From contig CAYXGZ010000006.1 in the NCBI GenBank assembly GCA_964464755.1, positions 1-64,000 on the forward strand: 64,000 nucleotides of DNA. The letters are read 5' to 3'. The translations under genes and the position numbers were made by a program. The notes under the pieces are model-generated. The model was not told the DNA's origin. It made no database searches and saw only the letters and a program-made list of their open reading frames with translations. Of this stretch, positions 7,730 through 16,392 are shown in pieces. Each line of letters begins with the position of its first letter. Position 1 is the first letter of the stretch. This DNA comes from CAYXGZ01 sp964464755. Lineage in GTDB: Bacteria > Planctomycetota > MHYJ01 > JACPRB01.

Positions 7730-8887
7730 TCAGCGGTTCCGGGGGACGTAGGGCGCGTCGAGGCAGCGGAGGAGCGTCATCAGCGCGTAACTCGTCCCGT
7801 AGATCTTGTGATACGACCACATCCGGTAGTCCCACCAGGACCCGTCCTCCTCCTGGTGCGGCAGCACGAAAGCGGCGAGGCGGGCCCGGCGCTCGGCGCG
7901 GTCCGCGGGCTCCAGCAGGTCGATGGCCCGCGCGGCGTAGTAGTGGCCGAAGTAGTAGTAATAGCCGCTGTTGAAGTACCAGGCCTCGTGCGGGAACTGG
8001 CGCTTGCGCCCGATGTCGAGGAAGCGGTGGTCGGTGAACATCCGGTCGAGGCCCGTCTTCAGGTCCGGGCGGGTGACCTTCCCCCCCCAGAGGAAGAGGG
8101 CGACGTTGCCCGCCTGGGCGCGGCCGAGCCCGCCCTTGTCGCGGTTCGCGAGGTGGGTCGGGTAGTAGCGGAACCCGAAGTCGTAGAGGTAGCTCCCGTC
8201 CGGGTTGCGGCAGCCCGCGAGCCCGCGGACCGCGCGCTTCACCATCGACTCCGGGACGTCGAGCCCGGCGCGGCGGGCCTCGGAGAGCGCGACGAGGGTC
8301 GCGGCCGTGCCGAAGCTCGTCGGCGCGCTCGCGGGCCGCTGGGCGCCCATCTCGAAGTCGTAGTAGTTCCACCCGCCGTACATGGTCTCGTAGGCGGCGA
8401 GGGCCTTGAGGTGCCGCTCCACCGCGGAGCGCAGGGACGAGCGGCGGATCTCCTCCTTCTCCGCCTCGAAGACCCCGGCGAGGGCCTGGATCGCGTAGGT
8501 GTGGGCCCAGACGTTGTAGATCTCGATGCCGTCCGCCCGGCGCGGCAGCGGCGTCTCGAGCATCCACTTCACGCCGCGGGCGACGGGCTCCGGCGGGGCC
8601 TTGGCCTCGCGGAGCGCGAGCACGGCGAGGGCGGTGACGGTGTACTGGAACCCCTCGAGCGCGCCCGGGACGGAGGCCCGGACGTCGAAGCCGGAGGTCC
8701 CCCGGGCCGAGCCCCAGGACCCGTCGGCGTTCTGGGCGGCGAGCAGGTGCGCGACGCCCTGCCGGATCGCCTCGTGGATCGGGCGGCCCCGGACCGGGGC
8801 GTCCTCGATCGGGACGACCGGGCCCTCCGGCGTCGGCGTGCAGGACGCCGCCACCGCGAAGGCCAGCGCCGCGATCGACCGGCGCAT
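7730..8887 (-). CDS. Lipoprotein with squalene-cyclase-like alpha/alpha toroid
   Basis: A 385-aa protein with signal peptide and Cys16 (AASC). Three QW-like motifs, QNADGSWGSA near residue 52, RNPDGSYLYDF near 230 and QEEDGSWWDY near 346, mark a prenyltransferase/squalene-oxidase-type (alpha/alpha)6 barrel. The DxDD motif of squalene-hopene cyclases is not present, so cyclase activity is not supported. Similar secreted toroid proteins are common in planctomycetes without known function. The gene starts 2 nt after the HlyD-like adaptor gene and is probably co-expressed with it. Confidence 0.78.
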   Translation of the reverse strand: MRRSIAALAFAVAASCTPTPEGPVVPIEDAPVRGRPIHEAIRQGVAHLLAAQNADGSWGSARGTSGFDVRASVPGALEGFQYTVTALAVLALREAKAPPEPVARGVKWMLETPLPRRADGIEIYNVWAHTYAIQALAGVFEAEKEEIRRSSLRSAVERHLKALAAYETMYGGWNYYDFEMGAQRPASAPTSFGTAATLVALSEARRAGLDVPESMVKRAVRGLAGCRNPDGSYLYDFGFRYYPTHLANRDKGGLGRAQAGNVALFLWGGKVTRPDLKTGLDRMFTDHRFLDIGRKRQFPHEAWYFNSGYYYYFGHYYAARAIDLLEPADRAERRARLAAFVLPHQEEDGSWWDYRMWSYHKIYGTSYALMTLLRCLDAPYVPRNR

Positions 8888-8889
8888 CG

Positions 8890-10341
8890 CTACTCCGCCT
8901 TCGCCCCGCCCAGGAGGACCTCTTCGCCCTCCTTGAGGCCGGACTTGATCTCGATCAGTTCGCCCGAGCGGCGGCCGGCGGCCACCTCGCGGGGGGCCGT
9001 CTTGTCCTTGAGGACGACGGTGACGAACTTCTTGCCGCCCTCGTCGCGCACCGCCGCGGCGGGCACCACGAGGACGTTCTTCAGCTCGGCGAGCAGGATG
9101 TGCACCTTCGCCTTGAGGCCGGGCACCAGCCGGGGGTCGCCCTTCGCGAGCGCGATCCGCAGCGGGTAGTTCTCGCCCTGCCGGGCGCCGACGAGGCGGA
9201 CCGAGTCCGTCTTCCCCTCGAGCGCGAGGTCGGCGAACGCGGGCACCTCGACCTTCGCCGCGCCGCCGATCGCGAGGTCGCCGAGGTTCGCCTCGGGGAG
9301 CGAGGTGGCGACCGCGAGGGCGTCCGGCACGACGGTCGCGAGCACGGTCCCGGCGGCGACCTTTTCGCCGGCCTTGAGGTTGCGCGCCGCCTCCTCCACG
9401 CCCGTCCAGGCCCCGTTCTCGAAGTGGCCGTAGTACAGGGTCCCGTCGGCCGGGGCGGCCAGCGTCAGCGCCGCCTCGTCCTTCTTGAGCTTCGCGTGGT
9501 TCTCCTCGGCCGCCTTGAGGGCCGCCTTGGCGCGCTGCGCCCCGATCTCCTTGTCCTTCCGGTTGTGCGGGGAGGCCTTGCGGACCACGTCGAGCTGGTG
9601 GGCCGACTCGCGGGCCTGGCCGCGGAGCACCTCGACCTGCGCCGGGATGTCGTGGGTCTTGAGCCGCTCGGCCTGGATGCGCCGGGCCTCGAGGATCCGC
9701 TGGATCCGCTCGATCTGCCGGCGGGCCCGCTTGACGACGATCTCCGCCGTGGCGTTGGTCAGCTCCTCGGACTTGTACATCTTCTCGAGCTGCTCCAGCT
9801 CCTCCTTCTGGTCGGACAGGATGTCCTCGATCATCTTGAGCTGCTCGTCCACGCTCTTGATCTCGAGGCCCATCTCGACCTCGGTGTAGAACTTCAGGCG
9901 GTCGGCCGCCTCGCGGGCCTCGCGGTCGGCCTTGTCGATCTGGAGCCCGTCGGCCACCTCGCCGAGCCGGAGCTCCTCCTCGGCGCGGACCAGCCCGGTG
10001 CGGGCCGCCTCGACGTCGAGGGCCGCGGCGGCGAGCGCGTCGGCCAGCTTGGCGCTCTCGGCCTGGAAGCAGGTCTCGCCCTTCTTCACCTTGGCGCCGT
10101 GGGCGGCGGCCTGGGCGAGGACGAGCTCGCCCTGGTAGCCCTCGGGCTTGAACTGGAGGGAATGCCGTTCCGCGGGCTCGAAACTCCCGTCGAGGTCGAC
10201 CTCGATGCGGAGCGTGTCGCGCTTCGCGATGGCGCTCTCCCGCTTCGCCTCCTCCGGGGCCGGCTTGGGCGGCTCGGGTTTGGGCGGGTCCTGCCGGGCG
10301 GCGAGGAGCAACACGGGGAGCAGTAGGGCGGCGCGGATCAT
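8890..10341 (-). CDS. HlyD/RND-type periplasmic adaptor
   Basis: A 483-aa secreted protein: signal peptide (1-15), a barrel-sandwich half, a long antiparallel coiled coil (about 105-285), the lipoyl-like segment AAPADGTLYYGHFENG near 295, then beta-barrel domains ending VLVVPAAAVRDEGG and LKEGEEVLLGG, typical of efflux adaptors. Such proteins bridge an inner-membrane pump (ABC or RND) to an outer-membrane channel. Neither partner is encoded in this window; neighbours are a toroid lipoprotein and two metallopeptidases. GGAGG lies 6 nt before the ATG. Confidence 0.8.
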   Translation of the reverse strand: MIRAALLLPVLLLAARQDPPKPEPPKPAPEEAKRESAIAKRDTLRIEVDLDGSFEPAERHSLQFKPEGYQGELVLAQAAAHGAKVKKGETCFQAESAKLADALAAAALDVEAARTGLVRAEEELRLGEVADGLQIDKADREAREAADRLKFYTEVEMGLEIKSVDEQLKMIEDILSDQKEELEQLEKMYKSEELTNATAEIVVKRARRQIERIQRILEARRIQAERLKTHDIPAQVEVLRGQARESAHQLDVVRKASPHNRKDKEIGAQRAKAALKAAEENHAKLKKDEAALTLAAPADGTLYYGHFENGAWTGVEEAARNLKAGEKVAAGTVLATVVPDALAVATSLPEANLGDLAIGGAAKVEVPAFADLALEGKTDSVRLVGARQGENYPLRIALAKGDPRLVPGLKAKVHILLAELKNVLVVPAAAVRDEGGKKFVTVVLKDKTAPREVAAGRRSGELIEIKSGLKEGEEVLLGGAKAE

Positions 10342-10369
10342 TCGGGTCCTCCGTTCAGGTCGGCGGATT

Positions 10370-13147
10370 CTACTTCGCCGGGGCCGGGGGGTTGAGCGTT
10401 TTCGTGAAGGCCTTCCACTCCTTCTCGAGCTCGGCGGTCTTCCCCCGGAAGACGAGGTCGAAGGCCTCCCTCTGGCTCCGGCCCTCCACCAGGCGCCCGA
10501 GGTAGTCCTCGATGAGCGGGCGGTGCTTCCCGTCCCCGGCCTCGTAGAAGAAGTGCAGCATGGCCCAGGCCTGCGCGTAGCGGTACCCCATGGCCGAGCG
10601 CTCGTAGAACTGCGCCGGCGTCTGGTTCATCAGGTCCTCGAAGCGGAACGTCCGGTCGGACTTCAGCAGCGACTGGATCGTCCCCCAGCGCCAGGGCAGC
10701 GAGACGCCCTTGCGCGCGATCCTCCCGTCCTTGATGTCGACCGCGCTCATGTACTCCGCGATGCCCTCGTTCCACCAGTACGGCGGGTACTTCACCATCC
10801 CCCAGGCGAAGTGGTGGAACGCCTCGTGGAAGAGCACCTGGGAGCACTGCCAGCGGTCGACGTCCTCGAAGAGCACGAGCTCGTTGTTCGCCGCGTTGAA
10901 GTGCCCGCCGAGGTGGGCCCCCCGGTCGATCATCGTCAGCTCGTTCCAGGTGTAGAAGGCCTCGCGCGTGTTGAAGATCACGATCCGCGGCTTCGTCCGG
11001 GGCGCCCCCGGGTGCCACTTCTTGAACTGCTCCGCGTAGTGGGCCCGCACGATCTCCAGCTGGTCGGCGTACTCCTTCGTCCGCTCCGGCGAGATGTCCG
11101 TCACGACCCGGTAATGGGCCGATTCCACCTCGTGGACCGCGCCGAGCGACTTCGGCCCGCGCGCGAGGACCTGCACGCGGCGGCGCTCGTGGAGCACCCT
11201 CGCGCCGTCGGCCCCGAGCTTGCCGGCCAGCTTCATCTGCGCGTCCGCCTCCCGCCAGCCCGCCTGGTCGTTCGCGAAGCGCGCCTCGCCGAGCAGGAAC
11301 CGGGCGTCGCCGGATCCGGGCGCCAGCTCCAGGGCCCGCTTCGCGCACTCGAGCGACCGGGCGAAATCCCAGGCCCGGTGCCAGGTCCGGCCGAGGGCCA
11401 CCTCCGCCTCGTGGAACTGCGGGAAGATCTCGAGGGCCTTCTGGAAGTCGGCCCGGGCCGCGAGGACCTCGCCCCGCCAGAAGTTCGCGAGGCCCCGGAG
11501 GTACCAGGCGGCCGGGAAGTCCGGGTGCTTCTTGAGGAGCTCCTCCAGCTGTCCCAGGGGGACGCCCCCGCCCATTTCGTCGGCGAGGCGGCCCTTCAGC
11601 TGGTCGTACTCCGCGAGCTCGGAGGTCCCGAGGATGCGGAGCGTGAAGTAGCGGTCGTCCGCGCTCAGGCGCAGCCCGTCGGAGGTGCCCAGGCGCCGGC
11701 CGGTCTCCAGCCGCCGGACGGCCTCGAGCATCTCGAGTTCCGGGTTGATCGCCCGCTGGACGAGCATCTCCATCGTCGCGAAGCGCTTCTGCAATCCCGC
11801 GTCGTCGGTCTGGCCGCCCGCCGAGAGCGGGCCCGAGAAGGTCGCGGAGCCGCCCTTGACGCCCACGTGCAGCTCGCCCCGGGGCCGCTCCTCCCCCGCC
11901 CCGGCCGGGTCCTCGGCCGCGAGGATCTCCTCCTCGTCCAGCCGGACCACCACGCGCCGCTGCCGGACGGTCAGCCTCAGGCGCCGCTCGGCGGAGCCCG
12001 GCAGCGGGCCGGCCCGCCGCGCCAGCTCCGTGCGCTGCTCGTCCGCCCCCGCGAACTTCGAGCAGGCCGCGCCCTCGGGCCCGAGCACGACCTCGTAGCC
12101 CGCCCCGTTGCGCACGTGGAAGCGCAGCCCGAGCACGCCGTCGAAGGTCACCCGCCCGTCGACGTCGACCTCGTCGATGAACTTCAGCGACGTGACCTTC
12201 CACCAGGCCTGCGGCTCCGAGCTGAGCTTCAGGCGGCCGTCGGCGACCGCGACCCCGGGATCCGAGCCCTTGAAGTCCGAGGCCTGCCCCGCGTCCTGGA
12301 AGTTCCAGGTCACGAGCACGCCGGACGGCGGCACGTGCCGCACGGTCCCCTTGAAGTTCCCCTGGCCGGAGAACAACGACTTGATCTGGTCGTCGATCTG
12401 CTGGACCTTGTCGGCGAGGCTCTCGTCGAGCTTCGCGGCCTCGAGCAGCGCCTCGCGGGCCTCCGGGAAGAGCCTCCGCGAGATCAGGAAACGGCCGAGC
12501 TCGTAGCGGTCGCCGGCGTCTCTTCCGGCGTAGACGCGCCTCGCGATCTCGAGCGTCGACTCCGACGACACCGCGTTCCAGGGCAGCTCCAAGGGCGGCG
12601 CCCCGCTCCCGGGATCGAGCCGGAGCAGGTCGAAGTCGAACGCGAGCACGGACGCCCCGGCGTGGACATCCCCCCGGAGCGTGCGGACGTCGGCCTTCCA
12701 GCCGGCGAGCCGCTTCGCGAACTCCGCGTCGCGGATCTTCTCCTCCCGGGCCTCCTCCTCGAGCTCGGCCTCCGCCTTGCGGAGGCGCTCCAGGGACTCC
12801 GCGCGCTTGTCGGCGAGCCGGAGCAGCATCTCGTTCCGGCGCTCCTCGAGGGTCGGCTCGGGCGGCGGCGTCGGCGACGGTTCCGGGGTCGGGACCGGCG
12901 TCGGCACCGGGGTGGGAGTCGGGGTCGGCGCAGGCGTCGGGCTCGCGGTGACGGCCGCGGGGGTCGGGGCCTGGGCCGGGCGCCTCCAGACTCCCCACGC
13001 GGCGAAGCCGGCCACCGGGAGGACCACGAGGCCGGCCAGCAGCAGGATCAGGAGCCCGCGGCGGGACGGGGCGGGCGGAGGGGGCGGCGCGGGCTGGCGC
13101 AGGCGGAGGCGGGTGCCCCGCTCGGGCGGGACGGGAGTCTCGGTCAT
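10370..13147 (-). CDS. Membrane-anchored TPR/HExxH metallopeptidase (paralogue A)
   Basis: A 925-aa protein: a short Pro-rich cytoplasmic tail, one membrane helix (31-54), a Pro/Thr-rich linker (58-97), coiled coil, a jelly-roll/LamG-like segment (about 270-420), TPR-type repeats (about 500-640), and a C-terminal gluzincin domain with H774-E-A-F-H778 and the downstream Glu ligand in NE794G. This resembles DUF1570/peptidase-MA-like proteins of planctomycetes. Domain order matches the upstream neighbour along the full length, so the two arose by tandem duplication; the start is 4 nt after that gene's stop. Likely acts in the periplasm on proteins or glycoproteins; substrate unknown. Confidence 0.78.
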   Translation of the reverse strand: MTETPVPPERGTRLRLRQPAPPPPPAPSRRGLLILLLAGLVVLPVAGFAAWGVWRRPAQAPTPAAVTASPTPAPTPTPTPVPTPVPTPEPSPTPPPEPTLEERRNEMLLRLADKRAESLERLRKAEAELEEEAREEKIRDAEFAKRLAGWKADVRTLRGDVHAGASVLAFDFDLLRLDPGSGAPPLELPWNAVSSESTLEIARRVYAGRDAGDRYELGRFLISRRLFPEAREALLEAAKLDESLADKVQQIDDQIKSLFSGQGNFKGTVRHVPPSGVLVTWNFQDAGQASDFKGSDPGVAVADGRLKLSSEPQAWWKVTSLKFIDEVDVDGRVTFDGVLGLRFHVRNGAGYEVVLGPEGAACSKFAGADEQRTELARRAGPLPGSAERRLRLTVRQRRVVVRLDEEEILAAEDPAGAGEERPRGELHVGVKGGSATFSGPLSAGGQTDDAGLQKRFATMEMLVQRAINPELEMLEAVRRLETGRRLGTSDGLRLSADDRYFTLRILGTSELAEYDQLKGRLADEMGGGVPLGQLEELLKKHPDFPAAWYLRGLANFWRGEVLAARADFQKALEIFPQFHEAEVALGRTWHRAWDFARSLECAKRALELAPGSGDARFLLGEARFANDQAGWREADAQMKLAGKLGADGARVLHERRRVQVLARGPKSLGAVHEVESAHYRVVTDISPERTKEYADQLEIVRAHYAEQFKKWHPGAPRTKPRIVIFNTREAFYTWNELTMIDRGAHLGGHFNAANNELVLFEDVDRWQCSQVLFHEAFHHFAWGMVKYPPYWWNEGIAEYMSAVDIKDGRIARKGVSLPWRWGTIQSLLKSDRTFRFEDLMNQTPAQFYERSAMGYRYAQAWAMLHFFYEAGDGKHRPLIEDYLGRLVEGRSQREAFDLVFRGKTAELEKEWKAFTKTLNPPAPAK

Positions 13148-13151
13148 CCGG

Positions 13152-15989
13152 TCACGGCGTCTCGGGAGCCTTCAGCTTCTTGGCGAACTCGACCCATTCC
13201 TTCTCGAGCTGCTCGACCTTGTCCTTGAACACCTCGTCGTAGGCCTCGCGCTGCGTCTTCCCGCCCTTGAGGACCTCGAAGTACTTCTCGACGAGCGGCC
13301 GGTGCTTGCCGTTCTCCGCCTCGTAGAGGAAGTGCACCATGGCCCAGGCCTGCGCGTACTTGAAGCCCACGAAGCCGCTGTAAAACTCGGCCGGGCTCTC
13401 GTTCATGATCTCCTCGAACTTCTCGTGGTACCCGGCCGCGAGCAGGGCCTGGAGCAGGCCCAGGCGGCCCCGCAGGGTCCGCGAGCGCTCGGTCACCTTC
13501 CCGCCCTCGATGCGCAGGGCGCTCATGTACTCCGCGATCCCCTCGTTCCACCAGAACGGCGGGTACTTGAGCATCGCCGAGGCGAAATGGTGGAAGGCCT
13601 CGTGGTACAGCGTCTCCTGCGTCTCGAAGAGGTCCGTCTCCTCGAAGAGCACCAGCTCGTGGTTCTGGAAGCTGAAGTGCCCGGCCGCCTGCTCGTGGCG
13701 GTCCGTCGAGGAGAGCTCGCTGTAGGTGTAGAAGGCCTCGCGCGTGTTGAAGATCGCGATCCTCGGCTTGGCGCGGTCGTCGCCGGCCCACCACTTCCCG
13801 AAGCGGTCGAGGAAGGTCTTGCGGACGATCTCGAGCCGCTCGCCGTACCACTTCGCGCGCTCGAGGCTGATGTCCGTCACGACCTTGTAGTGCTCGGTCT
13901 CGACCTCGTGGATGCAGCCCAGGTCCCGGGGCCCCTTCACCTGGGCCTGGATCCAGCGGCGCAGGCGCAGCACGGTCCCGCCGTCCGCGCCGAGCTTGCT
14001 CGCGACGCGGAGCGACTCGTCCGCCTCGGCCCCCTTCGTCTTGTCCAGCGAGAAGCGGTACTCCCCGATGAGCAGGTGGGCCTCCGCGTGGTCGGGGCGA
14101 AGCGCCGCCGCCCGGGAGGCCAGGTCGAGCGCCTTCGGGTAGTCCTGGTAGGCCTCGGAGATCCGGGACAGCGCGAGCAGGGCCTCCACGAACTCCGGGA
14201 AGACCTCCGCCGCCTTGGCGAAGTCCTCGCGGGCCTTGGAGATCTCGCCGGAGTCCATCCTCAGCGAGCCGCGCAGGTACCAGCCCGGCGGGAAGTCGGG
14301 ATGGTCCTGGATCATCTTGTCGAGGGCCTCGCGCGGCTTCTCCATCTTGCGCGAGTAGCCCGACGCGATGACCTCCGCGACGGCGTACTTCAGCGTGTCG
14401 TACAGGGCCAGCTCCTGCGAGCTGAGGATGCGCACCGTGAAGTACCGGTCGTCCGCGGAGAGCCGGACGCCCTCGGTCGTGCCGAGGATGCGCTGGATGC
14501 GCGCGTCCTCGCGGATCGCCTCGATCTCCTCGAGGTCCGGGTTCACGGCCCGGCGCAGGAGCATCTCGATCGTCGCGACGCGCTTCTCGATCTCCGCCGG
14601 GTCGAGCCGGCCGGAGACGACGAGCGGGCCGGAGACCACGATCTTCCCGCCCTGCCCGCCGAGCGTCACGGGCCCGCGGGCGCCCTGGTCGACCTTCGAG
14701 GCCGGCGCCTTGTCGTCGAACGCCAGCACCTCGACGCCGTCGAGCAGGAACTTGATCCGGCGGCCCCGCACGGTGAGCCGGAACTTCTGCTCCGCGGCCT
14801 TCAGCGAGGCCTTCTCGTTCTTCACCAGGTCCTGCGGCTCCGACTTCTCGTACTTCTGGATCGCGGCGGAGTCGCCGGCGAGGCGGATGCGGTACGCGCC
14901 CTCGCGGTTCCGGTGGAAGCCGACGGTGAAGACCCCGGTGCCGGAGACCGCGCCCTCGACGTCCACGTTCTCCAGGAACTCGAGGCCGGCGCAGTCCCAC
15001 GACCCGCCCTTGCCGGGATCCATCGTCATCCGGCCGCCGCCGACGACGAGCGAGGGGGCCTCGCCGTCCCAGTCCGCGACCTGCTCGGGGTCCTTGAAGT
15101 CGTAGGTCAGCACGACCGAGTCCGGGGGCACCTGGCGGATCGCGCCCTTGAAGCTGCCCTGGCCGGAGCTGAGCTGCGCGACGTGCTCGTCGATGCGCGC
15201 GACCTTCTCCGCGAGGGACTCGTCGAGCTTCGCGGCGGCCTGGACGGCGGCCTGCCCCTCCTTCCAGAGGCGGCGGGAGATGTAGAAGCGCCCGAGGTCG
15301 TACTGGTCCTGCGCCTCCTGGCGTCCGTACACGAGCGGCCCGACGACGCGGACGGTCTCGGGCGCGACGAGGTTCCAGGGGATGGACTGCGCGGGCTTCC
15401 CGGGCTCGAGCTCGACCTGGAGGGCGTCGAAGGAGAAGCCCGCGAGGCCGACCTGGGCGTGCTTCTTGCCGGAGGCCAGGAGCACGTCGACCTTGCGGCC
15501 CGCGAACCGGGCGCGGAAGGCCGCCTCCGCCTTGCGCTCCTCCTCCAGGTCCTCCTTCACCTCGCGCCGCGCGGTCTCGAGGCGCTCGGTCCCCTTCTTG
15601 CGCTTCTCCTCGAGCCGCTTCAGGAACTCGGGGCGGCCGTCATCCGCGGGGGTCGGAGTCGCCGTGGGCGCGGGCGTCGGGGTCGCGCTCGGCTTCGGCG
15701 TGGGGGCCGGGGTCGGGGTCGGGGTCGCCGTCGGGGCCGGTTTCGGGCTGGGCGTCGCAGTCGGGGCCGGCGTCGGGGTCGTCGCCGCGACGGGTCCGGG
15801 GCCGGGCCGGGTCAGGACGAACGCGATGATGCCGCCGAGGACGGCCAGCACGCCGATCCCGCCGCCGATGACGAGGGGCGTGCGGTTCCGGGGCTTGGGA
15901 CGGGACTGGGTCGCCCGCTCGCCTCCCGGCTTGCGACGGAGCGAGGTCTCCCCCCTGGGTCGCGGGGGCTGCTTACCGGGCTCGGGCAT
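13152..15989 (-). CDS. Membrane-anchored TPR/HExxH metallopeptidase (paralogue B)
   Basis: A 945-aa paralogue of the gene at 10370-13147 with the same architecture: Arg/Pro-rich tail, membrane helix (about 37-59), a long Pro/Thr linker of PTP-type repeats, coiled coil, jelly-roll segment, TPRs and a C-terminal H796-E-A-F-H800 with E816. I chose ATG 15989 (MPEPGKQPP) because it aligns with the paralogue's start MTETPVPPE; a GTG 33 nt upstream would overlap the preceding gene's 3' end. The linker DNA is strongly periodic and prone to slippage, so its length may vary between strains. Confidence 0.78.
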   Translation of the reverse strand: MPEPGKQPPRPRGETSLRRKPGGERATQSRPKPRNRTPLVIGGGIGVLAVLGGIIAFVLTRPGPGPVAATTPTPAPTATPSPKPAPTATPTPTPAPTPKPSATPTPAPTATPTPADDGRPEFLKRLEEKRKKGTERLETARREVKEDLEEERKAEAAFRARFAGRKVDVLLASGKKHAQVGLAGFSFDALQVELEPGKPAQSIPWNLVAPETVRVVGPLVYGRQEAQDQYDLGRFYISRRLWKEGQAAVQAAAKLDESLAEKVARIDEHVAQLSSGQGSFKGAIRQVPPDSVVLTYDFKDPEQVADWDGEAPSLVVGGGRMTMDPGKGGSWDCAGLEFLENVDVEGAVSGTGVFTVGFHRNREGAYRIRLAGDSAAIQKYEKSEPQDLVKNEKASLKAAEQKFRLTVRGRRIKFLLDGVEVLAFDDKAPASKVDQGARGPVTLGGQGGKIVVSGPLVVSGRLDPAEIEKRVATIEMLLRRAVNPDLEEIEAIREDARIQRILGTTEGVRLSADDRYFTVRILSSQELALYDTLKYAVAEVIASGYSRKMEKPREALDKMIQDHPDFPPGWYLRGSLRMDSGEISKAREDFAKAAEVFPEFVEALLALSRISEAYQDYPKALDLASRAAALRPDHAEAHLLIGEYRFSLDKTKGAEADESLRVASKLGADGGTVLRLRRWIQAQVKGPRDLGCIHEVETEHYKVVTDISLERAKWYGERLEIVRKTFLDRFGKWWAGDDRAKPRIAIFNTREAFYTYSELSSTDRHEQAAGHFSFQNHELVLFEETDLFETQETLYHEAFHHFASAMLKYPPFWWNEGIAEYMSALRIEGGKVTERSRTLRGRLGLLQALLAAGYHEKFEEIMNESPAEFYSGFVGFKYAQAWAMVHFLYEAENGKHRPLVEKYFEVLKGGKTQREAYDEVFKDKVEQLEKEWVEFAKKLKAPETP

Positions 15990-15999
15990 TCCAGAAGAT

Positions 16000-16392
16000 T
16001 TACGTATTCGGGGTCGGATCACTAGGAAAATCCGCCCGGTGCCGGGCCCGGGCGCGACGGGCGGAACGCGCGGCGGCCGCCTTGCGGCGCTCCCCCTCGA
16101 GGACGCGCCGGGACGTCGAGGGCGAGCGCTCGGCCTCCACGCGGTCCACCAGCTCGCGCAGCGCGAGGAAGCGGTTGACCGTCCGGCGACGATCCTGCTG
16201 GCAGCGCACGACGTGCCCCTCGTAGCGCAGGAGCACGCAGTTCGCCGTCTTGTTGATCTTCTGGCCGCCCTTCCCGCCCCCGCGGACGAACTGCTCCTCG
16301 ATGGCGCGGGGATCGAGGCCCAGGGCCGCGATCCGCCGGCGCAGGTCCTCGACCTTGCCGACCGAGACGCCGAAGTCCTCGTTGAGGTTCAC
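16000..16392 (-). CDS. Class I release-factor-like GGQ protein
   Basis: A 130-aa protein with an RF-1 catalytic domain only: VRGGGKGGQKINK places the GGQ at residues 42-44, followed by a basic C-terminal tail of about 25 Arg/Ala residues. Size and tail resemble ArfB (YaeJ), the C12orf65/MTRFR group or PrfH-like factors, which hydrolyse peptidyl-tRNA on stalled ribosomes. The codon-recognition domains of RF1/RF2 are absent. The GTG start (16392) overlaps the stop of the upstream esterase gene as GTGA, which sets the start and implies coupled translation. Confidence 0.85.
   Translation of the reverse strand: MNLNEDFGVSVGKVEDLRRRIAALGLDPRAIEEQFVRGGGKGGQKINKTANCVLLRYEGHVVRCQQDRRRTVNRFLALRELVDRVEAERSPSTSRRVLEGERRKAAAARSARRARARHRADFPSDPTPNT

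Noticed and set aside
7730..8887. Squalene-hopene cyclase
   Set aside because: The toroid repeats are present but the catalytic DxDD is absent and the protein is a short lipoprotein.
12890..13020. A Thr/Pro-rich mucin-like separate gene on the plus strand
   Set aside because: The plus-strand frame simply translates the repeat DNA of the linker; the minus-strand peptidase explains it.
16000..16392. Release factor RF1 or RF2
   Set aside because: The stop-codon recognition domains are missing; only the GGQ domain and basic tail are present.
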